Assembly (NCBI RefSeq): GCF_947259555.1
Contig: NZ_CAMYMD010000084.1
Coordinates: 62,001-126,000, forward strand
Origin: an uncultured Roseovarius sp.
GTDB taxonomy: Bacteria > Pseudomonadota > Alphaproteobacteria > Rhodobacterales > Rhodobacteraceae
Reading direction: 5' to 3'
DNA length: 64,000 bases
Shown: positions 7,918 to 17,219 of the stretch, one piece after another
How positions within the stretch are numbered: the stretch's first letter is position 1
Layout of the letters: each line of letters opens with the position of its first letter
Position numbers and translations under genes: made by a program
Notes under the pieces: model-generated
Seen by the model: the letters and a program-made list of their open reading frames with translations, nothing else
The model's database searches: none
Told to the model about the DNA's origin: nothing

Positions 7918-9366
7918 ATGACCTTGTCTGCCGCCCTGTCCAATGCGCTGAGTGGTCTTGCCGCGAGCACACGCACGGCAGATGTCGTTTCCGCCAACCT
8001 TGCCAATGTCCTGACCGAAGGTTTCGCACCCAGGGAGATTGCCCTCTCCTCGACGCGGGACAGTGGCGGCGTGCGTGTCGTTGGGGTTTCACGTCAGGTC
8101 GACGCAGGCCTTTTGGCGGATCAGCGCATCGCCGAGAGCGCGCGCGCGGCGGGAGAAGTGACTGCCGCATTCTCCCAAGCGCTTGAGCGGGTGATTGGAA
8201 CGCCGGATGTCCCTGCGTCGCTTTCGGCCCGTTTCGCCTCATTCGAGGCCGCGCTCGTAACGGCGAGCACACGACCGGAGGATAATAATCGGTTGCAGGC
8301 AGTGCTGCGCGAGGCGCAGGCCCTCGGTGGGCGCATAAATGCGGCAGCGGACGAGATCGGGGATCTGCGAAGTGAGGCGGATCGCAATATCGCGACTGGT
8401 GTCGATACGATCAATTCAAGTCTACGGAGGGTGGTTGATTTCAATGCCCGGATATCGGCCAACTTGTCGCGTGGTGCCGACACGTCGGCGCTTGAGGATC
8501 AGCGCCAGCAGGTGATAGACAATTTGGCCGAGATCGTGCCTGTCCGGCAGGTAGCGCGTGAGAATGGCGCAGTGGCGCTTGTCACGACCTCCGGTGGTTT
8601 ATTGCTTGATGGACGGGCTGTCACGCTCTCGTTCGATCCCGCACCCTTGGTCGCACCGAATATGATGATTGAGAGTGGAGCGCTGTCGGGTATTCGGCTG
8701 GACGGGGTCGACATTCCTGTTGGCGCGGACCGTGGGCCCTTGCAAGGTGGCCGGCTTGGGGCGTTCTTCGACATCCGTGACCGGGCTGCTGTTGAGGTCA
8801 ACGCACAGCTCGATGCGGTTGCGCGCGATTTGATCGAACGGTTTCAGCAAGATGCCGTGGACTCTACGCGTGGGCCTGATGATCCGGGCATTTTTACCGA
8901 TGCGGGCATCCGGTTTGACCCGGTGAATACGCTTGGTGTTGCAAGCCGGCTTTCCGTGAACCGTGCCATTGACCCGCAACAGGGTGGAGAGGTGTTCCGC
9001 ATAAGAGATGGTTTGGGCGCATTGTCTCCCGGGCTGTCCGGCGAGGGGGGCCTGATTGCGGATCTTGGCCGTGCCTTGACGCGAAAGAGCAGCCTGCCCG
9101 GCAGCATACTCGGTACCGGTGCACGCACCATTGCCGGCCACGCGGCAACCTTGATTTCAAGTATATCACAAGACCGGGTCGCGGCTGAGCAAGAGCTGAG
9201 TTTCACCACGGCCCAAGCCGTTGAATTCCGGACCTTGGAGCTGGCGACCGGCGTGGATAGCGATGCCGAGCTACAGCGACTGTTACTGGTGGAGCAGGCG
9301 TTCGGTGCAAACGCCAGGATGGTACAGGCGATCGACGAGATGCTCGACGCTATATTGAGGATATGA
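7918..9366 (+). CDS. flgK: hook-filament junction protein FlgK (HAP1)
   Basis: First hook-filament junction protein, 482 residues. The N-terminal helix (LSAALSNALSGLAASTRTADVVSANLANVLTEGFAPRE) and C-terminal helix (LLLVEQAFGANARMVQAIDEMLDAILRI) are the expected D0 elements of an exported axial protein. A good AAAGGAG Shine-Dalgarno precedes the ATG. The stop overlaps the flgL start by four bases, so the two junction proteins are probably made together. Confidence 0.92.
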   Translation: MTLSAALSNALSGLAASTRTADVVSANLANVLTEGFAPREIALSSTRDSGGVRVVGVSRQVDAGLLADQRIAESARAAGEVTAAFSQALERVIGTPDVPASLSARFASFEAALVTASTRPEDNNRLQAVLREAQALGGRINAAADEIGDLRSEADRNIATGVDTINSSLRRVVDFNARISANLSRGADTSALEDQRQQVIDNLAEIVPVRQVARENGAVALVTTSGGLLLDGRAVTLSFDPAPLVAPNMMIESGALSGIRLDGVDIPVGADRGPLQGGRLGAFFDIRDRAAVEVNAQLDAVARDLIERFQQDAVDSTRGPDDPGIFTDAGIRFDPVNTLGVASRLSVNRAIDPQQGGEVFRIRDGLGALSPGLSGEGGLIADLGRALTRKSSLPGSILGTGARTIAGHAATLISSISQDRVAAEQELSFTTAQAVEFRTLELATGVDSDAELQRLLLVEQAFGANARMVQAIDEMLDAILRI

Positions 9367-10379
9367 AGATGAATTTTCAGACAATCGGTGATCTCGCGCA
9401 ATCTTTTGCATTGCGGCGTCAGGGCGTTGAACTCCGACAGCAGTTGGATCGGCTGGGGCAGGAGCTCGGCACAGGGCGTGTTTCTGATCCGGGGCAACAT
9501 CTCTCCGGCCATCTTTTGCCGCTTGCCGATATTGAGCATGAGCTTGTTGTCTTGTCCGGACATCAGACCGCCGCGCGGGAAGCAACCCTCGATACGGCGG
9601 TCATGCAGGCCGCGCTTGAAAGGGTGCAGAGTGACACCACAGATCTGGCCGCTCACGCCTTGTCGTTGAAGGCCACCGGCAATGTGGCACAACTGAATAT
9701 TCTTGTGATCGAGTCCGAGCAGGTGCTCGCCACTTTGGTAGGTGCGTTGAATACGGACGCGGCCGGTCGATCGCTGTTTGCCGGAGCGCAGACGGATAGA
9801 GCGCCGCTCGCGCCAGCTGACATGCTGCTTTCAGAGCTACGCATTGCTTTGGACGGGGTTAAGGATCGAACAGACCTCCTGACGCGCGTTGACGCTTTCT
9901 TTGAGGGTGCGGCGGGTGGGTTTCGGGCAAACATCTACCGGGGGGCCACGTCCGAGGTCGCTCCTTACCAGCTAGGTTCTGGCGAGTCCGTGGCTCTTAA
10001 TATTCGCGCGGACGATCCGGCGCTACGCGAGGCGCTCAAACATGTCGCTCTGATCGCACTTAGTGCAGATGAGACTTTGCCGCTTGCGGATGCCGAACGT
10101 ATCGACCTTGCATCTAATGCAGGTGCGGGACTTCAGGAACACCAGAATGCTCTCACAGCCTTGCGCGCCAATCTTGGGCTTGCAGAGGGCCGCATCGCCC
10201 AAGCGTCTTCGCGGATCGCCGCGGAAATGACGAGCCTTGAAATCGCGCGTTCAGAAATGGTGTCGGCTGACGCCTTTGAAACAGCGGTCGAACTCGAGCA
10301 GGTTCAGTTGCAACTTGAGACCTTGTATACGGTCACCGCGCGCGCGTCGCGGCTCAGCCTTGTAAACTTCCTGTCATGA
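9363..10379 (+). CDS. flgL: hook-filament junction protein FlgL (HAP3)
   Basis: Second junction protein, 338 residues, related to flagellin at both ends (N-terminal LAQSFALRRQGVELRQQLDRLGQELGTGRV; C-terminal SRIAAEMTSLEIARSEMVSADAFETAVELEQVQLQLETLYTVTARASRLSLVNFL). It overlaps flgK by ATGA, and its own stop overlaps flgI. A second in-frame ATG at 9369 is an equally possible start. The flgKLI order is usual for this bacterial group. Confidence 0.9.
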   Translation: MKMNFQTIGDLAQSFALRRQGVELRQQLDRLGQELGTGRVSDPGQHLSGHLLPLADIEHELVVLSGHQTAAREATLDTAVMQAALERVQSDTTDLAAHALSLKATGNVAQLNILVIESEQVLATLVGALNTDAAGRSLFAGAQTDRAPLAPADMLLSELRIALDGVKDRTDLLTRVDAFFEGAAGGFRANIYRGATSEVAPYQLGSGESVALNIRADDPALREALKHVALIALSADETLPLADAERIDLASNAGAGLQEHQNALTALRANLGLAEGRIAQASSRIAAEMTSLEIARSEMVSADAFETAVELEQVQLQLETLYTVTARASRLSLVNFLS

Positions 10380-11488
10380 GTCTGCGATGTCTCCTGGCTT
10401 GTGTGCTTTTGGGGCTTGGGCTGCACTGCAGTCCGGTCGATGCGAGTCCGATCAGGATCAAGGATCTTGTCGAATTTGACGGCGTCAGGGGAAACGACCT
10501 CGTCGGATACGGTCTTGTTGTCGGATTGAACGGGACAGGCGACGGGCTGCGCAATGCTCCGTTCACCGAAGAGATATTGTCCAATATCCTCGAGCGCCTT
10601 GGTATAAATGTCTCGGGAGAGCAGTTTCGGCCAAAGAATGTCGCGGCGGTGTTTGTTACAGCAGAGCTCCCACCTTTCGCGCGCGCAGGCGGACAGATCG
10701 ACGTCACGATTTCGGCGATCGGGGATGCCAAGAGCCTTTTGGGCGGGACGCTGGTGATGACACCGCTGAATGCGGCGGATGGTCAGATCTATGCGGTGGC
10801 GCAGGGTACGATCATTGCCGGGGGCGCCGCCGCAGAAGGCGATGCGGGAGGCGTCGTGCAGGGCGTTCCGACTGCGGGCGTGATCCCGTCGGGTGCGCGT
10901 GTGGAGCGCGAGATTGAATTTGATTTCTCTGCGCTCGACACGATCCGTCTCGCTCTGAGAGAGCCGGATTTTACGACCGCGGCTCGGATCGAGCGCGCAA
11001 TCAACGGCACGGTCGGGCGGGATGCCGCGCTTATGCTGGATTCTGGAACCGTGCGCCTGACGCTTTCGAGGATGCGTGCGGCCTCGCCCGCACATGCGCT
11101 TGGCCGGATCGAGAACATTCTGGTGGAGCCGGAGCGCAAGGCGCGGGTCGTGGTCGATCAGCGTTCGGGCACGATTGTCATGGGTCAGGATGTCCGTATT
11201 TCGCGCGTTGCGGTCTCACAGGGCAACTTGACCCTGCGTATTCAGGAAGCGCCGCTTGCAGTTCAGCCCAATCCTTTTGCCCAGGGCGAGACTGTCGTGG
11301 TTCCTCGGACGCAGGCTGAGATCGAAGAAGAGCCGGGGATCGGACTTGCCGAAGTACCGCCGGGCACATCTCTGGCAGAGGTCATAGCAGGACTGAACGC
11401 ATTGGGTGTCGCGCCACGGGACATGATCGACATCTTGAAGAGCATCAAGGCGGCGGGTGCCTTGCACGCCGAATTCGTCGTGCGGTGA
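10376..11488 (+). CDS. flgI: flagellar P-ring protein FlgI
   Basis: Periplasmic P-ring subunit, 370 residues, normal for the family. It has a signal peptide (LLACVLLGLGLHCSPVDA) and the family opening RIKDLVEFDGVRGNDLVGYGLVVGLNGTGDGL. The C-terminal segment LAEVIAGLNALGVAPRDMIDILKSIKAAGALHAEFVV is also diagnostic. It is translationally coupled to flgL. The stop codon lies inside a perfect 9-bp hairpin that probably ends the motB-flgI transcription unit. Confidence 0.95.
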   Translation: MSLRCLLACVLLGLGLHCSPVDASPIRIKDLVEFDGVRGNDLVGYGLVVGLNGTGDGLRNAPFTEEILSNILERLGINVSGEQFRPKNVAAVFVTAELPPFARAGGQIDVTISAIGDAKSLLGGTLVMTPLNAADGQIYAVAQGTIIAGGAAAEGDAGGVVQGVPTAGVIPSGARVEREIEFDFSALDTIRLALREPDFTTAARIERAINGTVGRDAALMLDSGTVRLTLSRMRAASPAHALGRIENILVEPERKARVVVDQRSGTIVMGQDVRISRVAVSQGNLTLRIQEAPLAVQPNPFAQGETVVVPRTQAEIEEEPGIGLAEVPPGTSLAEVIAGLNALGVAPRDMIDILKSIKAAGALHAEFVVR

Positions 11489-11516
11489 GCTGCGGATTCG
11501 GGAGGAGGCAGCTCAC
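11485..11516 (+). terminator. hairpin overlapping the flgI stop
   Basis: GTGAGCTGC pairs perfectly with GCAGCTCAC across a 14-base loop. The TGA of flgI is within the left arm. The following TCGGTTG is a poor T-run, so termination may be weak or the hairpin may act as an RNA-protecting end. It lies between flgI and the convergent glycosyltransferase. Confidence 0.5.
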
Positions 11517-11537
11517 TCGGTTGTAGAGCCAGTGACT

Positions 11538-13760
11538 TCAGCCAGCCTCCTCCGTCAGGGCCTCTAGGCCAATACGAACCGCGCGATTTGGGTTTGTTGA
11601 AAGGATATGCGTCCCAAGCGCTTTCGCAAGTCTGTCATGCCCCTTGGCGACGGCGCGCTTGAAAAGCTCGCGTTGATACCGAGGCGAACCACGTCTTGCG
11701 CGCAGCAAGCCATAGTATTCCTCCGAGGTTAGCGTGCCGTTGAGCGCCCCCAGAATGATCGGGCTCAGAATGCCCATTTGGTTGAGCGAACTGCCCAGCC
11801 GATGGCCAAGAAGCGGCGCGCGAAGATGCTGCACGTTGTCATGCGTGAAACGCGCCGCATGGTTGGCGTCAAGCGGTTCATAGGGATCGTAGATGATGGA
11901 AACGCGATTGGCGGCCACACTTACTTTGGCGGCGTCACCGTATCTTCCTGTGAAGTCGCGATCCCAAACAACCTTGTAACGGGTCTCCCAAGGGACGACC
12001 GACTTGTCGACCGTGCTTTGTGGCGAGATGGCCACCACATCGCATCCGGGTGCCGCGGCCGAAAAGGCGCATGCCGCGTAGCCGCCCATCGAGGCCCCGT
12101 AGAAAACGACACGTCTGAACTGCTTGAAAAACCCCTCGTCCCGAAGCGCATCGAATTGCTCATGGACCCAAGGCTCCCGATACCAGGTCCATCCGCCGGC
12201 CAGAACGCCCAACATCGACCAGCCGTGATCCTTGATGAAGCTATAACCCCAGGGGCGGCGGTCCTCGCGTTTGGTCATGGCTATGTCGAGATTGTCGAAT
12301 GTCACCACGAGTGTGTCCGAGGCGCGCGGCATATAAAGAAAACTATGCCCGTTTGCGCCGGGTCGGTACCAGCCCTCCCGACCAGCCAATTGACGTGCGA
12401 TTTCGTGCCACCCGTCCTCCGTGCTGGTGGGTTCCGGCGGCTTGGGTTGCACCCTTATGCGGGTAATTTCGTGCCCGTCTTCCTCGCGCGACGACAACGC
12501 GGTGTTAACGCCGAATTTCTTGAGGAATGGGAAGGCGCCCGATCCCTTGCGGACATCCATGAAAACACGCGTGTCGGAATGCATGCAACGGTCGAGGAAT
12601 TTTCCAAGAAACGGCACATTGTAGCGGTCCCCGAACCCGGCAAGGTTGCATAGCACGTCAACTGGGCGCAGATCGTTCTCATCGCGAATGACCCGGATAC
12701 GGCCCGGGTCCACGTCGTGATCCATGAGAAACTCAGTGTAGCTTTGAAGCCAGCCCTGATCCCCCTCCTTGAACTTGCCGCGCCGATTGCAATTGACCAG
12801 CTGAATCTCACAATCGAACTTGTGATGCAGCGCCAGCATGAAACTACGCGCGCCCCCGGTCAGGTCCGCAGCGACGGAGACGCTTTCGAGATCCAACTCA
12901 TCGATCAACGCACCGTCAAAGGTTGCCTTCCCACGGCCCTTGATCGGCGCAAGCGCCGGGTTGATGTTGTGATCCTGAACAAGCTTCTCCAAATAGGAGT
13001 CTTTGGGTGGCAGGCCATCGTGGATATTACCGAGCTGGCGCTTGTTCGAGGCCCAAAGATGCAGGGCTGTGGTTTCCGGCGTGATCAGCCCTGTGGCGAG
13101 CTCTGCCCGGCGCATGAACTTGAACCGCTCGCGGAACGTGATGGGATAGAACGCGTTCAGCGGTTGCACATGGGCCTCAAGCCCGAGGGCGTGGACGTAA
13201 TGTGTGACCATCATTGGCCCCCAGACGCCCCATGGCTGTTGCGAGACATGCACCGGCTTGCCCTTGGCCGCCTGTTTGCGCATCTGCTCCTGTCTTTTCC
13301 GGGGTAGAAAGGGGGCAATCGCATAGCGGTCGGATGTGAATTCGAGCATTTGTTGCAGGATGTCGCTGTCAGCGGGCAAGCCAAGGACCGCATTGTTTAC
13401 ACGGTGCTCTCCGGGCAGCTCATAGCCCATAACGTAGTCGCTGTCATACTCCATTGGGCGGTGACAATAGACATCGGTGTCAACCCAGATCATGCCGGGG
13501 CATTGGTGAATCATGTGAAGCCGAAACCAATCGGCAAAGAGCGCGTAGCTGTTCTTTTGCTCGTATTTTATGAAGTCATCAGTATCGATGATTTCCCGCC
13601 CATCGCGAAAGATGACGCCCGCGGGCAGGTTCGGGATGGGTTCGTATCCAAAGAGCGTAATCTTCTGGCCACGGTCCACGAATGACTTCAGGCAGAGTTG
13701 CTCCATCCAGCTGAGAGGGCCGCCGATCCAAAGCGTGCCAACCTCGCGTTCCCGTGCCAC
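11538..13760 (-). CDS. glycosyltransferase (GT32-like) fused to an alpha/beta-hydrolase domain
   Basis: 740 residues from a GTG at 13760 with an AGGAG Shine-Dalgarno; the track's start at 13847 has no ribosome-binding site and adds 29 residues. Domain 1 (about 1-270) begins VGTLWIGGPLSWMEQLCLKSF and carries a DxD in MIWVDTDVYCHRP, like polymannosyl/capsular glycosyltransferases. The middle (about 280-440) is unrecognised. The C-terminal part (about 470-740) looks like an alpha/beta hydrolase with nucleophile elbow VVFYGASMGGYAACAFSA. The gene is convergent with flgI and starts the island inserted in the flagellar cluster. It may transfer a sugar and remove or add an acyl group. The fusion and its role are inferred. 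Confidence 0.65.
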   Translation of the reverse strand: MAREREVGTLWIGGPLSWMEQLCLKSFVDRGQKITLFGYEPIPNLPAGVIFRDGREIIDTDDFIKYEQKNSYALFADWFRLHMIHQCPGMIWVDTDVYCHRPMEYDSDYVMGYELPGEHRVNNAVLGLPADSDILQQMLEFTSDRYAIAPFLPRKRQEQMRKQAAKGKPVHVSQQPWGVWGPMMVTHYVHALGLEAHVQPLNAFYPITFRERFKFMRRAELATGLITPETTALHLWASNKRQLGNIHDGLPPKDSYLEKLVQDHNINPALAPIKGRGKATFDGALIDELDLESVSVAADLTGGARSFMLALHHKFDCEIQLVNCNRRGKFKEGDQGWLQSYTEFLMDHDVDPGRIRVIRDENDLRPVDVLCNLAGFGDRYNVPFLGKFLDRCMHSDTRVFMDVRKGSGAFPFLKKFGVNTALSSREEDGHEITRIRVQPKPPEPTSTEDGWHEIARQLAGREGWYRPGANGHSFLYMPRASDTLVVTFDNLDIAMTKREDRRPWGYSFIKDHGWSMLGVLAGGWTWYREPWVHEQFDALRDEGFFKQFRRVVFYGASMGGYAACAFSAAAPGCDVVAISPQSTVDKSVVPWETRYKVVWDRDFTGRYGDAAKVSVAANRVSIIYDPYEPLDANHAARFTHDNVQHLRAPLLGHRLGSSLNQMGILSPIILGALNGTLTSEEYYGLLRARRGSPRYQRELFKRAVAKGHDRLAKALGTHILSTNPNRAVRIGLEALTEEAG

Positions 13761-13979
13761 CTTTGCCTCTCCTAATTTGTACGCGCCCTTGGCGGGCAAC
13801 ATTGGGTTTGTTGCAGGGTAACTGCTCTGAATGCGTTTGTGTATCATCGTGGAGAGAGCGGCATGTAGATTTTACCTCAGGCGTGTCAGTCGCGCCATGC
13901 CGCTTGCCTCAGCAGGGAGGCACACGCTATTATTGTCGTAAAAAGAACCCGCCGCTTAGAGCAGATACATGAGGCAAAA

Positions 13980-14948
13980 ATGAGTAAAGAGACCTATACC
14001 GTCGTCTCGACCATGAAAAACGAGGCGCCTTATATTCTGGATTGGGTGGCTCATTACAAGACACTTGGATTTGACAACATTCTTGTCTGTACGAATGACT
14101 GCACAGACACGACCGTTGATATTCTGGTGCGGCTGCAGGAGCTGGGGTTTGTCACTCAGCACAACACGATCGTGCGAAAGGCCGGTATTCATCGCAGCGC
14201 GTTGCGCCAGGCAAGTCGGCGCTACGATGTCGTCATGGACGCCAAATGGGTGTTTGTCTGTGACGTCGATGAGTATTTGAACGTGCATATGGGCGATGGT
14301 TCAGTCCACGCTCTGGTCGAGGGCTCTGGCCCCGATGCAGACGTGATTTCAGTGCCTTGGCGCATATTTGGCCCGGCTGGTGTCGAGCATTTCGAGGACA
14401 TACCAGTGGCACAGCAGTTCGCAAAGGGTGAGTTGGAGTGGGACGAAACCGCGCGGCCCAACACCGGTAAATTCGTGAAATCTCTCTACACAAATCAGCA
14501 TAAGTTTCAGCGCATGGGGCTGCATGCGCCTGTCTCTCTTGATGAGCATGTGGCCGACACAAAGCGGGTGCTGCCGGGCGGGGCGGAGTATATCGTCAAT
14601 GGCACGCGCACGGACAACCCGCCGCTCTTTACCCATGCCCAGGTCAATCATTACGCGCTGCGTTCGATGGAAAGCTTTCTGATCAAGCGCGCGCGAGGGC
14701 GAGCGAACCATTCGCATCACGTTCTTGGTCAGGAATACTGGGAGAAGTTCAACCTCAACGACGAGACCGACAAAACCATTGAGCGATATCAGGACAAGAG
14801 CGCCGCGTTGCTTGCAGACCTCAAGAGCGACCCGCAATTGGCGGAGCTACACGCGCGAGGTGTTGAGTGGCACAAGCGCAAGGCGGCTTCGATCCGCATG
14901 GACCCGGAAATGGATGAGTTGGTTGCGGCGATATCCGCTGACCTGTAA
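13980..14948 (+). CDS. glycosyltransferase family 2-type protein (Glyco_tranf_2_4)
   Basis: 322 residues, no signal peptide or membrane helix, so cytoplasmic. It opens with the donor-binding strand YTVVSTMKNEAPYILDWVAHYKTLGFDNILVCTNDCTD and has the metal-binding motif in VFVCDVDEYLNV, both typical of this GT-A family. The C-terminal signature NHYALRSMESFLIKRARGRANH recurs in the two neighbouring glycosyltransferases. A GAGG Shine-Dalgarno lies before the ATG. It is transcribed divergently from the GT32-like gene across a 219-bp gap and convergently with the next one. The substrate is unknown; flagellar or surface glycan assembly is my inference from location. Confidence 0.75.
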   Translation: MSKETYTVVSTMKNEAPYILDWVAHYKTLGFDNILVCTNDCTDTTVDILVRLQELGFVTQHNTIVRKAGIHRSALRQASRRYDVVMDAKWVFVCDVDEYLNVHMGDGSVHALVEGSGPDADVISVPWRIFGPAGVEHFEDIPVAQQFAKGELEWDETARPNTGKFVKSLYTNQHKFQRMGLHAPVSLDEHVADTKRVLPGGAEYIVNGTRTDNPPLFTHAQVNHYALRSMESFLIKRARGRANHSHHVLGQEYWEKFNLNDETDKTIERYQDKSAALLADLKSDPQLAELHARGVEWHKRKAASIRMDPEMDELVAAISADL

Positions 14949-14972
14949 CCGACTGAGTACGGCTTGCCTGGA

Positions 14973-17219
14973 TCAATGCGCGGTTTCGCCCTGTAGCTCG
15001 ACAGAAAAGAACCAGTCGTCTTCCGGGTCGCGGGCGACAATCTCGTCCGGGATCACCCCGGGGCCGGACAGAAAGACGTTCGATCCGAAATGTGAATGCA
15101 GGCGCGACAGCTTTTGCATCCGTGGGCTGGTCAATTCCTCGTAAAACCGGCTGTAATTCGCGGTGGCCCGCAACGCTTCGATCTTGTCCTGATGACACGC
15201 GACCGCATGGTGATGCGCTGCGGTGATTTCGGGGTCGCTCATCAGGCGGTTAAGCTCTCTCTGCATCATCGGCAGGCGCGACAGGATGGTGTGATCCTCC
15301 TGATAATTGTTGTTCATGCGAAACCAATAGGCAAGCCCCTGATCGCGGTCGACATGGTTCACTCGCCCCCTATCGCGCTTGACCAGAAAGCTCTCGGCCG
15401 AGCGCACGGCGTAATGATTGAGTTGCACCAAATCATAGCCGTAGGTCTCGATCGTCGAGCGCCAGCCATTGCGGTACATGTCTCTTGGCAGCGGTTGTCC
15501 CGATCCATTGACCCAGTTGATGTCTTCCCAGAGTTGCGGGTTCAGACCCTTGGGGCGGTGCACGCCTAGTTTCTTGAACAGCCCGATATTCTGAAACAGC
15601 GTCTTGAAGCCCCATGCCTGATGCGGCTTGCGCGCGAATTCCGGGGCGCAGCGCAGGAATTGTTCGGTGATCGGGCGATCTGCATATTCATGCAGGTCAC
15701 TATTGCCGAACAACCGCCATGTCATGGCGATCATGTTGGCGTCTGGCACCGCCTCAAAGAGCGCGTCAAGCGTGCCATCGCCAGTCTTGATGTTGATGAA
15801 TTCATCGACGTCGATACAGGTAGACCATTTGGCCTTGAGGATCACCGGCTCTGCCTCGGCCGATTGAAGCGCGGCATGCTGTGGTTTGAGATCCATTTCG
15901 CGAAAGCGGTTCTCGCGGTGTTGCACCAGACCTTTTCGTTCCAGCATCTGGAGCATCGTGTCGGTGCCGTCGGTGCAGTCATTGGTGTAAACTAGGATAT
16001 CGTCAAAGCCTATGGCGCGATGATAGGCGAGCCATTCCAGGATAAACGGCCCCTCGTTCTTCATCGTGGTGACAATGGCGCACCGCCCCCGCCCCGTTGG
16101 TGCGGCATCCGGTTTAATTTCAGGCATGCGAACCGGCTTGTGCCCAAAATGCTCCTGTGATTGCCGCAGGAGCGGAGGATGTTCGATCAGCGAGGTCTTG
16201 GGTACGATCTTGGAAATTGATGCTGTCGGATGGCGAAGGGCCATGTGACGATAGAACCCCCTTGCCCGAGTTTCATCGGGCCGCGCATTCCCCACACGAA
16301 CAAGCCGCCATATCGCATCATCTGGTAGCTTTGCCGGAGCAAGACACCAGCGCTGCCGCCCGCCCTGAGCATCAAACTGAACGCAGATGTGATCTGCAAA
16401 ACGTATCGGATGTTTGTTGCGTACGCGCCACGGGTAACAATGCCGACCGAGTAGCGGGACAAGGCCGCCATCGGCCGCTACGGCGCTATCAAAAATCGTC
16501 TCATCTGTGGGCGCAATGAGATCGTGAACGTCGATATTGGCCACGGCGCGCGCTTGCGCCAGAAAACGCGCGCGTGTGATTTCGTAGTAACTCAGCGTAC
16601 CGAGTGGCGCGTCCCAAGGTGCAGGTGGTGGAATGTCCATCCGGTCCTTTCCAGGTGCTTCGGGCACGCAAAAAGGATGAGCCTCGGCCGGGCTGTCATG
16701 TCTTCCCAACGGCAGATCGCTCGACAGCAGGATGACATGGCATGACACCCCGTGATCCGCCATGCCTTTCCGCAACTCAGGGGCGAATCGTGTGTCCGTG
16801 CCGGGTTTCGCGCGGTCGAGGATGACCGCACCACTCATGCCATGCTCCCGGACATGATAGGTGAGCCAGGTCAGTACCGTTTCCGCATCTTCGCCATTGC
16901 GTACGGCCGCCAATACGTCGGCCCCTTCAAAAAGCTCCTGCTCCTCTTCTGCGGGTGTCACGTCGAGCATACCGAGAGGCGTGTCGAACTGTGCGCGACC
17001 TTCTGGCATCGAGAACGTCAGGATTGGAGCGCCGCCGACGCTCTTTTGCGCGATCAAGGCGGCGCCCTCTGGAGGGATGATCGAGCCCGCCTCAGTTTGC
17101 GATCCGAAAAAAAGCGTGATCATGCGCGCCCCGGCAGCGCGTAGCTCAACAGCGTCAAGCAAGATGATGTCACCCAGTTTCTGGCTCGCCATCCGGCGTT
17201 CTGTTACGTTATCGCTCAT
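14973..17219 (-). CDS. two-domain glycosyltransferase with degenerate N-terminal half
   Basis: 748 residues. The C-terminal half (about 375-748) is an intact GT-A domain: CAIVTTMKNEGPFILEWLAYHRAIGFDDILVYTNDCTDGT, metal motif CIDVDEFINI, and NHYAVRSAESFLVKRDRGRVNH. The N-terminal half (about 100-370) looks like a decayed copy: VLAAVRNGEDAETVLTWLTYHVREHGMSGAVILDRA aligns with the donor strand, and NIDVHDLIAPTDETIFD with the metal motif, where DVDE has become DVHD. It may therefore be a catalytic domain joined to a regulatory or acceptor-binding pseudo-domain. Its ATG overlaps the stop of the upstream glycosyltransferase (ATGA), so both form one unit. Confidence 0.7.
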   Translation of the reverse strand: MSDNVTERRMASQKLGDIILLDAVELRAAGARMITLFFGSQTEAGSIIPPEGAALIAQKSVGGAPILTFSMPEGRAQFDTPLGMLDVTPAEEEQELFEGADVLAAVRNGEDAETVLTWLTYHVREHGMSGAVILDRAKPGTDTRFAPELRKGMADHGVSCHVILLSSDLPLGRHDSPAEAHPFCVPEAPGKDRMDIPPPAPWDAPLGTLSYYEITRARFLAQARAVANIDVHDLIAPTDETIFDSAVAADGGLVPLLGRHCYPWRVRNKHPIRFADHICVQFDAQGGRQRWCLAPAKLPDDAIWRLVRVGNARPDETRARGFYRHMALRHPTASISKIVPKTSLIEHPPLLRQSQEHFGHKPVRMPEIKPDAAPTGRGRCAIVTTMKNEGPFILEWLAYHRAIGFDDILVYTNDCTDGTDTMLQMLERKGLVQHRENRFREMDLKPQHAALQSAEAEPVILKAKWSTCIDVDEFINIKTGDGTLDALFEAVPDANMIAMTWRLFGNSDLHEYADRPITEQFLRCAPEFARKPHQAWGFKTLFQNIGLFKKLGVHRPKGLNPQLWEDINWVNGSGQPLPRDMYRNGWRSTIETYGYDLVQLNHYAVRSAESFLVKRDRGRVNHVDRDQGLAYWFRMNNNYQEDHTILSRLPMMQRELNRLMSDPEITAAHHHAVACHQDKIEALRATANYSRFYEELTSPRMQKLSRLHSHFGSNVFLSGPGVIPDEIVARDPEDDWFFSVELQGETAH

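Noticed and set aside
11778-12653. 291-residue forward ORF within the GT32-like gene
   Set aside because: The minus-strand frame has the DxD and GASMGG motifs and a good ribosome-binding site; the forward frame has none.
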